From positions 31,308-95,307 of the forward strand of contig JAAEAF010002605.1 of the NCBI GenBank assembly GCA_011037195.1: a DNA stretch of 64,000 nucleotides, given 5' to 3'. Origin of the DNA: Triatoma infestans (lineage: Eukaryota > Arthropoda > Insecta > Hemiptera > Reduviidae). The position numbers and the translations under genes were made by a program. The notes under the pieces are model-generated. The model did no database searches and was not told where the DNA came from. It was given only the letters and a program-made list of their open reading frames with translations. Of the stretch, positions 63,985 to 64,000 are shown in pieces; positions within the stretch are counted from its first letter, which is position 1; every line of letters begins with the position of its first letter.

Positions 63985-64000
63985 ATTATTATTATTATTA
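63954..64000. repeat. (ATG)n/(ATT)n microsatellite
   Basis: Nine or so GAT/ATG units followed by ATT units to the window edge. It could be the simple-repeat tail of a LINE whose body lies at 63830-63950, but no coding similarity supports that. Confidence 0.8.

Noticed and set aside
1..64000. The many 60-100-codon open frames on both strands
   Set aside because: Most lie over AT-rich spacer, SINEs, arm repeats or microsatellites, have low-complexity translations, and lack conserved motifs. Only those with recognisable family blocks were called.

Overview
The window is AT-rich eukaryotic nuclear DNA that is almost entirely interspersed repeats. It looks like an intergenic or intronic stretch of a large arthropod genome, probably an insect. 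The reasons are non-LTR retrotransposons of jockey/R1/RTE-like type, mariner, Merlin, pogo-like and hAT-like DNA transposons, a Penelope-like element, tRNA-derived SINEs and LTRs, with no bacterial-style gene packing. I cannot name the species. A hemipteroid is possible but is only a guess.

Only one segment looks like a conserved host gene. It is a C-terminal exon at 62469-62984 (-), whose 171 residues match the C-terminal half of RIB43A/RIBC ciliary microtubule proteins. A second, much weaker host-exon candidate with six cysteines and a consensus splice donor lies at 38402-38716 (-).

The dominant repeat is a family of about 1 kb, called the 'arm' here. It begins TACTTTCTCTTACTCC, contains about 2.3 tandem copies of a ~290-bp monomer, each with an ACCGGAAGT motif, and ends GTGTGAGTGTTTCACACCAGATTT. 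It occurs in both orientations and covers roughly a fifth of the window. In three places two arms face each other. At 17179-19850 the pair encloses the N-terminal half of a Tc1/mariner-like (DUF4817-type) transposase, so the arms may be long terminal inverted repeats of one transposon.

Layout: 1-10 kb has RTE-like LINE tails, arms, a SINE pair and transposase remnants. 10-13.5 kb has a Penelope GIY-YIG endonuclease and a jockey-like RT. 14-16.3 kb has SINEs and an R1-like RNase H tail. 17-20.4 kb holds the long-inverted-repeat transposon. 20.8-28.9 kb has SINEs, an unclassified 330-bp repeat, a pogo-like element, arms and a hAT remnant. 29-33.2 kb has two LTRs in tandem and more arms. 34.3-37.4 kb has a foldback element, a hammerhead-bearing element and the best-preserved RT ORF (389 aa). 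39-41.3 kb has a Merlin transposase next to a LINE RNase H. 42-50.3 kb has LINE pieces, a SINE nested in a jockey RT, and a solo LTR with heat-shock-element spacing just upstream of its TATA box. 51.5-53.8 kb is a GC-richer LINE remnant. 55-57.8 kb has an arm, then a mariner interrupted by a LINE tail with a target-site duplication. 58.3-62.3 kb has facing arms, a cDNA-like hairpin insertion, and a LINE RT with an in-frame 171-bp duplication. The RIB43A-like exon and a SINE close the window.

Several short motifs, each in PLE-like or unclassified repeats, fit minimal type-I hammerhead ribozymes with self-complementary stem III. Together with the arm/transposase architecture and the heat-shock-element LTR, these are the items most worth testing.
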